A DNA stretch of 64,000 nt. Origin: Sulfurovum sp. (GTDB taxonomy: Bacteria > Campylobacterota > Campylobacteria > Campylobacterales > Sulfurovaceae). The DNA lies in contig JAMORY010000013.1 in the NCBI GenBank assembly GCA_027063305.1, forward strand, positions 1 through 64,000. Direction: 5' to 3'. Of the stretch, positions 9,210 to 19,050 are shown in pieces. How positions within the stretch are numbered: the first letter of the stretch is position 1; every line of letters starts with the position of its first letter. The notes below the pieces were generated by a model. The model made no database searches, was not told the origin of the DNA, and worked only from the letters and a program-made list of their open reading frames with translations. The translations under genes were made by a program, and so were the position numbers.

Positions 9210-10571
9210 TTACTTCCCTAAACAGAACTCACCGAACATCTTATCGAGAATCTCTTCACTGTCATAGGGCTTCGAGATGGAGGAAATAGCCTTGACCGCC
9301 TCTTGCAAATGATATGAGAAGAACTCCAACTCTCCATGCAAAAGCGGCTCTTTAGCTTCGTAGATCGCCTTCTTGGCAAGTTCTACCGCTTCTATCTGCC
9401 GTGCAGAGATTAGCATCAACTCTTCACCTTCACCAATACTGTCCAGCAGTGCTTCAAGACGTTGAGTCAATACTTTGAACCCATGCTTCACACTAACCTC
9501 GACAGGATCAAAATCCTCAAAATGTTCACGTACCAATACTTGCGGCAGGTCCGATTTGTTAATAGCTACTATAACCTCTTTTTCTCTGTGATTTCTTACA
9601 AGAGAGAGGATCTTCTCATCTTCTGTATCGAACGGACGGGAACCGTCAAAAAGTGCGATCACGATATCAGCATCCTCTACTGAGCTGAGTGAACGCTCTA
9701 TCCCGATCTTCTCTATCGTATCGTCCGACTCTCTGATCCCTGCCGTATCGACAAGGCGGATTATATGCGACCCGATACGTACTTGCTCTTCTATCGTATC
9801 ACGTGTAGTTCCTGCAATATCACTGACGATCGCGCGATCATAGGAGAGAAGCGCGTTCAAAAGAGAGCTCTTCCCCACATTGGGTTTCCCGATGATCGCT
9901 ACTTTAAAGCCCTCTATTAGACCACGTCTTCGATGACTTGCATCGACAATCCGTTCTATCTTCTCTTCCAAAGCATTCAACTGCAAAAGGATACTGGAGA
10001 GGATATCATCCGGAATATCCTCTTCGGCATAGTCGATCATCACTTCCGAGTAGGCAAGGGAGCGCAAGAGCGCTTCACGGCTCTCATCGACAAAGGCTTT
10101 AAGCTCCCCTTTCATCTGCTTGGCAAGGATCTTGGCTGCATCGACACTTTTGGCTTCGATCAATTTGGAGATCGCTTCAGCCTCCGTCAGGTCGATCTTC
10201 CCGTTAAGGAACGCCCGTTTGGAGAACTCTCCGGGTAAGGCAAGTCTTACCCCCAAAGAGAGTATCGTATCAAGGATCTCCTGTGCGACGATCATTCCGC
10301 CATGACACTGAAACTCTACGATCTCTTCACCCGTAAAGCTGTTGGGTGCGGCAAAATAGATCATAATAGCCTGATCGATCAGGTCATCCGTTTTGTTATA
10401 AAGAGAGACAAGATGTGCATAGCGTGGTGTGATCTGCTCTTTTTTAGAGAGACTTTTTGCAACCTCAAGCGCACGTGAACCGCTTACACGTACGATCGAG
10501 ATAGAGGAGACACCATGTGCCGTAGCGATCGCTGTAATCGTATCAGACATGGAGTTTTTTATGGAATTCAT
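9210..10571 (-). CDS. mnmE: tRNA modification GTPase MnmE
   Basis: GKPNVGKSSLLNAL, AGTTRDTIEE, C-terminal FGEFCLGK. Confidence 0.97.
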   Translation of the reverse strand: MNSIKNSMSDTITAIATAHGVSSISIVRVSGSRALEVAKSLSKKEQITPRYAHLVSLYNKTDDLIDQAIMIYFAAPNSFTGEEIVEFQCHGGMIVAQEILDTILSLGVRLALPGEFSKRAFLNGKIDLTEAEAISKLIEAKSVDAAKILAKQMKGELKAFVDESREALLRSLAYSEVMIDYAEEDIPDDILSSILLQLNALEEKIERIVDASHRRRGLIEGFKVAIIGKPNVGKSSLLNALLSYDRAIVSDIAGTTRDTIEEQVRIGSHIIRLVDTAGIRESDDTIEKIGIERSLSSVEDADIVIALFDGSRPFDTEDEKILSLVRNHREKEVIVAINKSDLPQVLVREHFEDFDPVEVSVKHGFKVLTQRLEALLDSIGEGEELMLISARQIEAVELAKKAIYEAKEPLLHGELEFFSYHLQEAVKAISSISKPYDSEEILDKMFGEFCLGK

Positions 10572-11403
10572 TGATCACGACAAAGCGTTTACCCGACTTT
10601 GCCGTCTTGATCGCAACATACTTATCGGGAAATCTCTCTCTTAACTGCTCGAGTGCGATCTGTACCAAGATACCGTCAAGAAAGCGTGTCTTTCCTTTGC
10701 CGTACTTCTCGACATTCTCAATGACCGGCTGGATATAGTTTCGGATCATCTCTTGTTGAGAGGTCAGGAACTCTGCGATCTCAAGCTTGATATAGAGCTG
10801 ATACTTCGAGTGAAGCCAGTTAAAGAGCATATAGGAGAGTGCATTATAGCGATAGCCCTCTTTCCCGATAAGCAGTGCCGCATCCTCACCGTCGATAAAG
10901 ATCAAAGCGGTGTTATCCACCACATCCACTTCCACGACATCGATATCGAAACAGGAGAGATCGAAAAGATGTTTAAGGCTCTCTTCAACACTCTGGGCAA
11001 GTTCAACATCCACTTCCGGTTCATTAACAACATTACTCTTTTGATCCGATTCGAAAAAACTGTCTATGATATCATCTGTCTGCGGTTTAGAAACCTCCGA
11101 AAGTTCACCCATCGAAGTATTTTCTTCATAGTCGTCTTCCTTGAGAGATGAAATGATCTCATGTGCGACTTCCTCTTCAAGGGTTGCTGTCGTAGTAGTC
11201 GTATTCTTTTGAATATTGGGTTGTACAGGGATAGATGGTGTCTTATGTGTTGCGACGATGATCGCATTTTTTTTAAAGAGTCCCAAGACCCCTTTTGTGG
11301 GGTATTGGATAACCGTATATTGCAGTTCCGTTACAGAGCAGGAGAGTTCGTTTGCAGCAAGCTCATACGCCTCTTCAAGGGTAGGTGCTTCCACTTTTTT
11401 CAT
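10543..11403 (-). CDS. jag: Jag/KhpB-like RNA-binding protein (Jag-N, KH, R3H)
   Basis: N-terminal VEAPTLEEAYELAANEL; LIGKEGYRYNALSYML KH motif; synteny with yidC and mnmE. Confidence 0.88.
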   Translation of the reverse strand: MKKVEAPTLEEAYELAANELSCSVTELQYTVIQYPTKGVLGLFKKNAIIVATHKTPSIPVQPNIQKNTTTTTATLEEEVAHEIISSLKEDDYEENTSMGELSEVSKPQTDDIIDSFFESDQKSNVVNEPEVDVELAQSVEESLKHLFDLSCFDIDVVEVDVVDNTALIFIDGEDAALLIGKEGYRYNALSYMLFNWLHSKYQLYIKLEIAEFLTSQQEMIRNYIQPVIENVEKYGKGKTRFLDGILVQIALEQLRERFPDKYVAIKTAKSGKRFVVINEFHKKLHV

Positions 11404-13017
11404 TTACTTTCCTTTCTTTGCTGCTTTGTATTGCTCATACTTCTTATTGATATAGTACTGCTGTCCGATCGTAAAGATGTTGTTGACCACCCAGTAGAGT
11501 ACCAATCCTGACGGGAACGGCATAATGATGAACATCAATGCCATCAAGATAGGGAAGAACTGGAAGATCTTCTCTTGCAACGGATCGGTAAAGTTGTTCG
11601 GTGTGATCTTCTGCTGGAACCACATAGAAGCCCCCATCAAGATAGGGAGAATATAGTATGGATCCGCTGCTGCAAGGTTATCGATCCATCCCGGGATCCA
11701 TACGGCACCTTGAAGTTCATCCGCATTCAAAAGCACACGGTAGAGCGCAAAGAATACAGGGATCTGAAGGAGCATCGGCAAACATCCGCCCATCGGGTTG
11801 GCACCGTGTTTCTTATAGAGCTCCATCATCTTCATATTGAGCTTCGCCGGATCATCTTTATACTTCTCTTTAAGCTCTTTCATCTTCGGAGCGAGGTCTT
11901 TGAGCTTCTGCATAGACATCATTCCCTTGAAGGAGAGAGGGAAAAGTACAAGTTTGACCAAGAGAGTAAAGAGAATGATCGCCCATCCCCAGTTACCGAT
12001 CACACTATGGATCCAAAGAAGTACTTTAAAGAACGGTTTGGAAAGGAACGTGAACCATCCGAACTCAATCGCATCCGTCAATTCGGGATTGATCGATTCT
12101 AGGATCTTATACTCTTTAGGTCCGATATATCCGCCAAGATGCATCGACGGTTTACCCGTTACGAAGATCAGAGGATCCCCTTCTCCTACTTTAAGGATAG
12201 AGACATCCATACCACCTTTGAAGTCATAGAACATTGTAGCGACATAACGGTCAAAAGCAGATGCGATAATCGCATTTTTAAAGACTTCGTCCCCCTTTGC
12301 TTCTCCATCTTCGATCGTTGTGATCACACCGTCAGGTGTTTTGATCAATGCACCGCGAACAAGCATATACATGGAGTTATCAGCCATAGGACGATGTCCC
12401 GGAGTGACAAAGTATGCTTCCGGTTTGGATGTTTTGATCTCTACATCATATGCTCCGTTCGGTTGAACAGTCAATACTTTTGTTACGGTAACACGTGAAA
12501 GCTGCTGTGTCAATATCAATGTGACCGCTTTATCTTTTGCATCTACTGTACCGCTTAGTGATGCCGTATATGGCGTATTGAACGCCTCTTGGTTCAGTGC
12601 TGCATCCGCAAAACGTATCTCAAGCGGTTTTGCTACGTTCTTACCGAGGATCTGAGGCTTATGCCCCTCTGCATTCTGATACTTCTTCTCCAAAAGTTCG
12701 AACTGTGAGATACGACCGAGTTTATCAATGGTCATATTGAAGGTGTTGGAGACGACATTTACAAGTGGTGCATACGCGTGTTCCGCCTGTGGTGCGGCCG
12801 ATGCCTGTTTCCTTACACTGTTATCCGCCGATATGGGAGAAGGGGTCGTCTTATTGCTAAGAGCCGGTGTTGCCGGTGCCTGTTGTGCAGCCGTTGCTTG
12901 TTGCGCTTGCGGGTTCTGTACTTGCTGTGGTGGGAAAAGATAGCTGTAACCTACAAAAACAAGAAATGAGAGTGCCAATGCAATAAGTAATCGTTTATTT
13001 AAATCCTGTTGTTCCAA
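11404..13017 (-). CDS. yidC: Membrane protein insertase YidC
   Basis: N-terminal TM plus periplasmic domain; GGCLPMLLQIPVFFALYRVL; synteny. Confidence 0.97.
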   Translation of the reverse strand: MEQQDLNKRLLIALALSFLVFVGYSYLFPPQQVQNPQAQQATAAQQAPATPALSNKTTPSPISADNSVRKQASAAPQAEHAYAPLVNVVSNTFNMTIDKLGRISQFELLEKKYQNAEGHKPQILGKNVAKPLEIRFADAALNQEAFNTPYTASLSGTVDAKDKAVTLILTQQLSRVTVTKVLTVQPNGAYDVEIKTSKPEAYFVTPGHRPMADNSMYMLVRGALIKTPDGVITTIEDGEAKGDEVFKNAIIASAFDRYVATMFYDFKGGMDVSILKVGEGDPLIFVTGKPSMHLGGYIGPKEYKILESINPELTDAIEFGWFTFLSKPFFKVLLWIHSVIGNWGWAIILFTLLVKLVLFPLSFKGMMSMQKLKDLAPKMKELKEKYKDDPAKLNMKMMELYKKHGANPMGGCLPMLLQIPVFFALYRVLLNADELQGAVWIPGWIDNLAAADPYYILPILMGASMWFQQKITPNNFTDPLQEKIFQFFPILMALMFIIMPFPSGLVLYWVVNNIFTIGQQYYINKKYEQYKAAKKGK

Positions 13018-13079
13018 AATAGTACCTTTAATAGTAGATAGTGAACGATAGTATAGTCTTTAGTGTGTTAAAAACCGTT

Positions 13080-13472
13080 TTAATTTTGAAGAAATGCAGT
13101 ACACTTTTTCAGTGCGTGAAGATAGGCTTTGCGAGTTACTGAGTAGCTTTCATTTAAAAGAGCGGGTTTTGCCACCAATACATATGATCCACGCTTAAGC
13201 TGATCGATATTCTCAATGAAATGTGCCCTAAGCAAACGCTTTGCTCTGTTTCGGTGAACTGCATTCCCTATTTTTTTACTGGCGACAAAACCTACTTTAT
13301 ACTCATTTGAACGTTGATAGAAAAGTACAAAATAGGGAGTGTGCCAAGTCTTGGTGGAGCGGTTATAGACTCCGTTAAACTCTTTACTGGTCTTTATGCG
13401 AGTAAAATGTTTAATCTTTCCGATGGGATTATACCGCCAATCTTTTTCTACCTTTTGCTCTTCTAGCAGCAA
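13080..13472 (-). CDS. rnpA: Ribonuclease P protein component (start uncertain; TTG at 13472 overlaps rpmH)
   Basis: [27 protein letters not shown] signature. Confidence 0.92.
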   Translation of the reverse strand: MLLEEQKVEKDWRYNPIGKIKHFTRIKTSKEFNGVYNRSTKTWHTPYFVLFYQRSNEYKVGFVASKKIGNAVHRNRAKRLLRAHFIENIDQLKRGSYVLVAKPALLNESYSVTRKAYLHALKKCTAFLQN

Positions 13473-13563
13473 TTACTTTTCTTCCGTTCTTCGTTTTCAT
13501 TCTTGTTCTAAAACCGTGTGTTCTTTTTCTTGGTGTGTTGTGTGGTTGGTATGTTCTTTTCAT
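13429..13563 (-). CDS. rpmH: 50S ribosomal protein L34
   Basis: Manually translated [44 protein letters not shown]; too short for the ORF track. Confidence 0.97.
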   Translation of the reverse strand: MKRTYQPHNTPRKRTHGFRTRMKTKNGRKVIAARRAKGRKRLAV

Positions 13564-13680
13564 CTTAATAGATCCTTCATCTGAATTCCCGCAATATACT
13601 TACGGGTATAGTTTGGACGCGATTTTACCTAAAAACGACTTAATCTATTCTAAGGTTTTGCCCAAATCACGCCGCCTTTC

Positions 13681-14172
13681 CTAGTAAAGGGTCTTAAAGA
13701 TGATCTCTCCACTGCTTTTTTGCTGCTGTGCCGCGATATATGTTTCGATCAGTCTAAAGATAATGTACTTGATATCGTGTGTCGTTGCACGTACTTCCAG
13801 TTCGATACAGTAAGGCTCTTTTGCATTATTATGCTTCAAATAACGCATCACCCTGTCACCAAAATGGAAACCGCCATCGATCTTAGTATCTTGACAGATG
13901 ATCGCATAGATCGACTTCTCCTTATCTATCTCAAATAGTATATCGGTATTACGTTTCTGACTCTCCAATATCTCCTTCACTTCACACTCTTGCGCTGAGA
14001 CAAGCATCACTACGAATGAACGCTCTTCTCCTCTATTCATAAGGTAGTAAACGATCTCGATCGTTGTTGAAATAGCATCCAACATCTTTGCCGCAAGTGC
14101 AATATCCTCTCCACCGAAGCGGATATTACCGCGACGTAATTCATTTTCTCTTGTAATCATCCTATACTCCAA
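13681..14172 (-). CDS. Hypothetical protein
   Basis: 163-aa ORF with plausible codon usage, no overlap with other calls. Confidence 0.55.
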   Translation of the reverse strand: MEYRMITRENELRRGNIRFGGEDIALAAKMLDAISTTIEIVYYLMNRGEERSFVVMLVSAQECEVKEILESQKRNTDILFEIDKEKSIYAIICQDTKIDGGFHFGDRVMRYLKHNNAKEPYCIELEVRATTHDIKYIIFRLIETYIAAQQQKSSGEIIFKTLY

Positions 14173-14238
14173 ATTCTTTCATTATATGCCTGTGATTTAT
14201 TATATCATATTTTAGTTTCTACTGATATAATTCGCCCT

Positions 14239-15381
14239 ATGATGTATGTAAAAAATAGGAATAACCTCCCCTCCCCATGCTGGCTTCTTGATGAGGCGAA
14301 ATTGATCGAAAATGCAAAGTGCCTTTTTGATATCAAAGAAAAAAGCGGTGCGAAAATACTGCTTGCGCTTAAAGGGTATGCCCTCTGGAAGAGCTTTGAT
14401 ACCATCCGCCCCTATCTTGACGGCTGTTGTGCCAGCGGTCTGCATGAAGCGAAATTAGCGGACGAGATATTTCAAAAAGAGGTGCATACCTACTCTCCCG
14501 CATTCAAAGAAGAGGAGATCGAACAGATCGCTGCTATCTCCCATCATCTGGTATTCAATACTCCCGCTCAGTTCAAACGATTTGCCGCAAAAGCCAAAAG
14601 CATCAACCCTGAACTCTCACTGGGGTTACGGGTCAATCCGGAGTACTCCGCATCACCCAAAGAGATATACAATCCCTGCGGTACCTACTCCAGACTCGGA
14701 ACGACATCTGCCAACTTTGATGAATACCTACTTGGAGAGCTTGATGGACTGCACTTCCATGCACTCTGCGAGCAGGGAAGTGATGCGCTTGAATCGGTAC
14801 TGGAAGCATTCGAAGCAAAGTTCGGTGAGTATATCGGGCAAATGAAATGGATCAACTTCGGTGGCGGACACCATATTACCAAAAAGGGGTACGATAGACA
14901 AAAGCTCATCGATCTCATTCGGTCCTTTAAAGAGAAATACGATGTAGAGGTCTATCTTGAACCCGGAGAAGCAGTCGGTTGGGAGACGGGCGTATTGATC
15001 GCTACGGTGCTCGATATTGTGCATAACGGCATCGATATCGCCATCTTGGATACCTCCGCAGAGGCACACATGCCAGATACCATCATCATGCCTTACCGTG
15101 CGGAGGTCAGAGGTGCGGAGGCAGCAGGAGAGAAAGCCTACACATACCGTCTGGGAGGCAATACATGTCTTGCAGGGGATATCATGGGAGATTACAGCTT
15201 TGACGAACCGCTTCAAATAGGCGATAAGATCATCTTTGAAGATCAAATGCACTATACCATGGTCAAAGCAACCACCTTCAACGGTATCGAACTACCCGGC
15301 ATCGCCATCGAAAGAACGGACGGCACGATCGAAGTGCTCCGTGAATTCGGGTATGAGGATTTTAAAAATAGGCTTTCATAG
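14239..15381 (+). CDS. nspC: Carboxynorspermidine decarboxylase
   Basis: LALKGYALWKSF, NFGGGHHITKKGYD, LEPGEAVGWETG PLP decarboxylase motifs. Confidence 0.92.
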   Translation: MMYVKNRNNLPSPCWLLDEAKLIENAKCLFDIKEKSGAKILLALKGYALWKSFDTIRPYLDGCCASGLHEAKLADEIFQKEVHTYSPAFKEEEIEQIAAISHHLVFNTPAQFKRFAAKAKSINPELSLGLRVNPEYSASPKEIYNPCGTYSRLGTTSANFDEYLLGELDGLHFHALCEQGSDALESVLEAFEAKFGEYIGQMKWINFGGGHHITKKGYDRQKLIDLIRSFKEKYDVEVYLEPGEAVGWETGVLIATVLDIVHNGIDIAILDTSAEAHMPDTIIMPYRAEVRGAEAAGEKAYTYRLGGNTCLAGDIMGDYSFDEPLQIGDKIIFEDQMHYTMVKATTFNGIELPGIAIERTDGTIEVLREFGYEDFKNRLS

Positions 15382-15425
15382 ATAGCAGGTAGCAAACGTT
15401 ATCTGCTTCTTACTCCCTTTGCTCT

Positions 15426-18400
15426 CTATCTCCCCTTGATCACGATATCGCTATCTTGACGCATATTGAAATCTTTGCGGTAGACCACATCGAGCGACTC
15501 GGAGCGTTCACTTGCCCCTACTACGATCTCGACATGGGGTGAGTAGTCATACTTTACTTCTACCTTCGGGATCTCTCCGTTAATGTAGATCACCGTTGTC
15601 TTGTCGGTCAATTTCTTTCCAACCTCAACACTATTACCCTCACCAAAGACCAAGTGATCGATCTGCACACCAAGGTCGTTCAAGGCGGATTTTGCCATTG
15701 CACCACCCATCATCTTCATCATATCGTTCGCATCATTCGTTCCCGCACCCTCTTCGGAATCAAAGAGAATAATCGAAAGTATCTGCTCCTTTTTCAAACT
15801 CGGTACGGAGGAGAAGAGTATGGTCGGTGTTGCCGGGGTACCACTGACATGAATAGAGATAAGATGGCGTAACGAACGGTATTTAACGGTAAGATCAAGG
15901 ATCGGTTTACTCGGATCACCCGTCAGATAGATATGGCTCTTTTTAAGCACAAAACGTTTCCCTTCGAAGATATAACTTCCCCCATCAAGAAGGTCGATCG
16001 AACCTATCACCATAAAATCGGCAAAAGGTGCTTTATGTATCCCCAGTGATACGTTGGCCTTTACATCTACAGGACCTTGCTTATAGACAAGCGGTTTTTG
16101 ACTGTCGACATTGATCTGCAAGCTCAAGTGGTCCATAAAAGGATTGGGCTCTTTCTTTTTCATCTCCTGCACAATAAGAATATCGCTGTCACTAGGGAAA
16201 TTTTTTGTACCCAGATCATAATAGATATTTCCACCAAGGATAGTCACTTTTCCCTTCACATCGGTACGGTTACCGTCAAGAACAGCATGGATATTGATCT
16301 TTGCATCAAGGTCGATCATCTCTTGGGAGAAGTGGAAACGATCCGCAACCGCATCCACACTTCCTTGCATACGCTTCAAATCCACATCGGCAGAGATCTT
16401 CAATGCATCATTGACCCAAAGTTCCGGTACTTGTACTTGGGTTCCTTTCAAGATGACACGTGAAGGTCTGTTCGCAAAGAAGTGCATGGTATTATAGGTT
16501 ACGTCATAACGGCTCAACTCCAGCGTATCCTTACGTTTTTTAAGCGATAAAGTAAGGTTGTCCAGACGTTGTACCGTATTTCTATCGGTATGGATACTCA
16601 CCTTTGGAGAGTGAAGGCTGACCGATAGTGCATCTCCTTTGGCAAGATGTACGGAGAGTGAAAGCGCTCCTTCGACCTTAGGCAGGTTCTTCAGTGCATA
16701 GAACTGTGTTACGGTATCTCTAAGGTGTGAGAACGAGTCGATATCACTCTCGATAAGGAGTTCACCGTTCATATTTCCCGTAACACTGCTCTGAAGTCCG
16801 GCAAGACGCAACTGTCCCTCCAGCCGACCGCTTTTTAGATCACTCTTTGCTTGTGCAGAGAGCTTTTGTGCATTGAGTGTTACATCGACCCTTTCACCCA
16901 TCTGGCGTAAGTGCAGATTCATAGGCATTAACGCTTTCCACTCCACCTTCTCATCCAATCCGTAAAGTAGCGAATTCTTCACCATCGAAACGGTCGCATC
17001 AAGTGTGGTATCTTCACCGTAGGTAAACGTAGTAGCGATATTGACGACATTTGAGGTCACACCAGCTTTGGCACGGATAGGCAGTGGCTTTTTTAAATTG
17101 ATCGGAACATCTATCTTTACACTCGCTTCTGCGTCTACTAAAGCTTCAGGCAGTGTGACAAAAGAAGCAAGTTGCACAGGTTTACGCGTCTGAAGTGAAC
17201 ATTGAAGCGATGCTTTTAGGTCTTTAGAGACGATCTTCCCCTTTAGCCCTTTTGTCTCAATACTACTCTCAAACATCTTCTTGTTTCCATGATAGGGCAT
17301 CTTCAAGCCCGAAAGAAGCGGGACTTCAGTACCGTTTACATCATATACTTTTGCAATTTGAATACTTCCTTCATAGCCAAGTGTCTCCCCCTTCATAACA
17401 AAACGGTTCACCAAAGAGGCATCTTGTGTATAAGGAGTAGTAAGTGCGATCGTACTGTTCCCCTCCAGCTCTCCCGTAGCGATCGTATAGTGTAGCTTTG
17501 TAGAGAGATTATCAAGATTGACATTGAACGGTGTTTTTGTTCGGTTCGTATCCTGCACCACTTTCAAAAGCGCTTTGGCATTAGTTCGAAGAGAGAGGTT
17601 CACCTCTTTGGGCGTAGCACTGATATCAACCGGAATACTACTGAATGCATCATGGCGTAACGGAATATTATAGCGGCTATAGAGCATATCGTGAGGGAAA
17701 AGGGTCAACCTTCCTTTAAAACGGTTCTTCTCTACATTACCTTTCTCTTCTATATTCGCCATATCACTTCGTAGATGCAGTGCGATCTCTCCTTTTTGTA
17801 CCATTTGCTCTTTTAGGTCATACACCACATCTGAGAGTGAGACTTCCGCCTTCTCCAATGTGATCCCAAGATCGTCACGTTGACGAATATCCAGATGAAA
17901 CCGATCGAGCACCAGACGTTGCGGTACTAAACCGTTCTCAAAGATACTCTCTCCCTCCTGTGCACTATTGGTCGTATTGCTCTCATTCTCATCGGCACTA
18001 TCCGTTGAACTGAACATTGCCGTAAGTGCTGCCGTATCAAGCGATCCTACACGCAATTCACGGACATGCACCACCCCTTCTTTCTCCAGCGTTGCCTCGA
18101 TCCTTGTTTTTGCGATACTGCTTAAAAGATCCAACTGAAGCGAGGAGAGAGTCAGTGCATTACGCTTCCGAGCCATAGCCTCTGCAACATCAACCCAAAG
18201 ATCATTCAGCACAAGCTGGCACTTTGTGACGCTCATCTCTTGATAGCTAAATGGTTGCAGTGATAGCCTAAAATCATCAAGATGTACCTCTTTTGGAAGG
18301 AAGGGGGAGGTCTCTGTTTTGTTAGGATCTTTCGTACCCTCTTGCTCCTCTTCCCCTTTTTGAGAAGTCACAAGTGCCAATATAGCATCGGGGTCATGTA

Positions 18401-19019
18401 CATCGATCTTGATACTTTGTAACTGTAGATCTCCCTGCTTAAACGATGCATCCAGAGTGAAATCGGTAATATCTGTATCGCATACAGCATGGAGTGATGC
18501 AACATCGATACCATCGGCGCTATACGCCACACCATCAATATCCAGACTGCTTTTCAAAAATGAGATCCCCTCTTTTTCAAAGGGGAGCAGATCGATATGA
18601 AAATGCGAAAGCGATACGCTCACAGGCGGCAGTTCATCCTTTCCTCCCTCTTCCTTCTCTATAGGGGTATGTTCCTTTTTCTCATCGGAAAATGAAGCGA
18701 TCAACAACTCAACGACCGAATAGTCAAGATTGGTGATTTCCAGATCATTGATCGCTAGATCCAAATAGAGAAGTTTAGAGGGATTCCATGAGAATCGGAG
18801 GCTTTGTGCAAGCATGTTGTGCTGATATTCGATCTTCTCAACTGTGATACCTGTTAGGATATTCCCCGATATCCGCTTATAGGTAATACCATATTTCGGT
18901 GCGACCGCATCAAGCCCCTTGCCTATGACATAAGAAGAGTTCGCTGCGATCACTACAGCAACGATCAACAGTAGTATGAGCGAAAGAAATACCATTACTA
19001 TTTTTTTTAAGATCGACAC
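15426..19019 (-). CDS. tamB: Translocation/assembly module TamB family protein
   Basis: ~1200 aa with N-terminal TM and C-terminal DUF490-like region; next to a tamA-like gene. Confidence 0.85.
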   Translation of the reverse strand: MSILKKIVMVFLSLILLLIVAVVIAANSSYVIGKGLDAVAPKYGITYKRISGNILTGITVEKIEYQHNMLAQSLRFSWNPSKLLYLDLAINDLEITNLDYSVVELLIASFSDEKKEHTPIEKEEGGKDELPPVSVSLSHFHIDLLPFEKEGISFLKSSLDIDGVAYSADGIDVASLHAVCDTDITDFTLDASFKQGDLQLQSIKIDVHDPDAILALVTSQKGEEEQEGTKDPNKTETSPFLPKEVHLDDFRLSLQPFSYQEMSVTKCQLVLNDLWVDVAEAMARKRNALTLSSLQLDLLSSIAKTRIEATLEKEGVVHVRELRVGSLDTAALTAMFSSTDSADENESNTTNSAQEGESIFENGLVPQRLVLDRFHLDIRQRDDLGITLEKAEVSLSDVVYDLKEQMVQKGEIALHLRSDMANIEEKGNVEKNRFKGRLTLFPHDMLYSRYNIPLRHDAFSSIPVDISATPKEVNLSLRTNAKALLKVVQDTNRTKTPFNVNLDNLSTKLHYTIATGELEGNSTIALTTPYTQDASLVNRFVMKGETLGYEGSIQIAKVYDVNGTEVPLLSGLKMPYHGNKKMFESSIETKGLKGKIVSKDLKASLQCSLQTRKPVQLASFVTLPEALVDAEASVKIDVPINLKKPLPIRAKAGVTSNVVNIATTFTYGEDTTLDATVSMVKNSLLYGLDEKVEWKALMPMNLHLRQMGERVDVTLNAQKLSAQAKSDLKSGRLEGQLRLAGLQSSVTGNMNGELLIESDIDSFSHLRDTVTQFYALKNLPKVEGALSLSVHLAKGDALSVSLHSPKVSIHTDRNTVQRLDNLTLSLKKRKDTLELSRYDVTYNTMHFFANRPSRVILKGTQVQVPELWVNDALKISADVDLKRMQGSVDAVADRFHFSQEMIDLDAKINIHAVLDGNRTDVKGKVTILGGNIYYDLGTKNFPSDSDILIVQEMKKKEPNPFMDHLSLQINVDSQKPLVYKQGPVDVKANVSLGIHKAPFADFMVIGSIDLLDGGSYIFEGKRFVLKKSHIYLTGDPSKPILDLTVKYRSLRHLISIHVSGTPATPTILFSSVPSLKKEQILSIILFDSEEGAGTNDANDMMKMMGGAMAKSALNDLGVQIDHLVFGEGNSVEVGKKLTDKTTVIYINGEIPKVEVKYDYSPHVEIVVGASERSESLDVVYRKDFNMRQDSDIVIKGR

Positions 19020-19050
19020 ACTATACCTCCCTCTTGGTTACTATCCCTCA

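Noticed and set aside
13018-13079. Missing yidD between rnpA and yidC
   Set aside because: The gap is only 62 bp so yidD is not there, but it may lie elsewhere; absence alone is not strong evidence of novelty.
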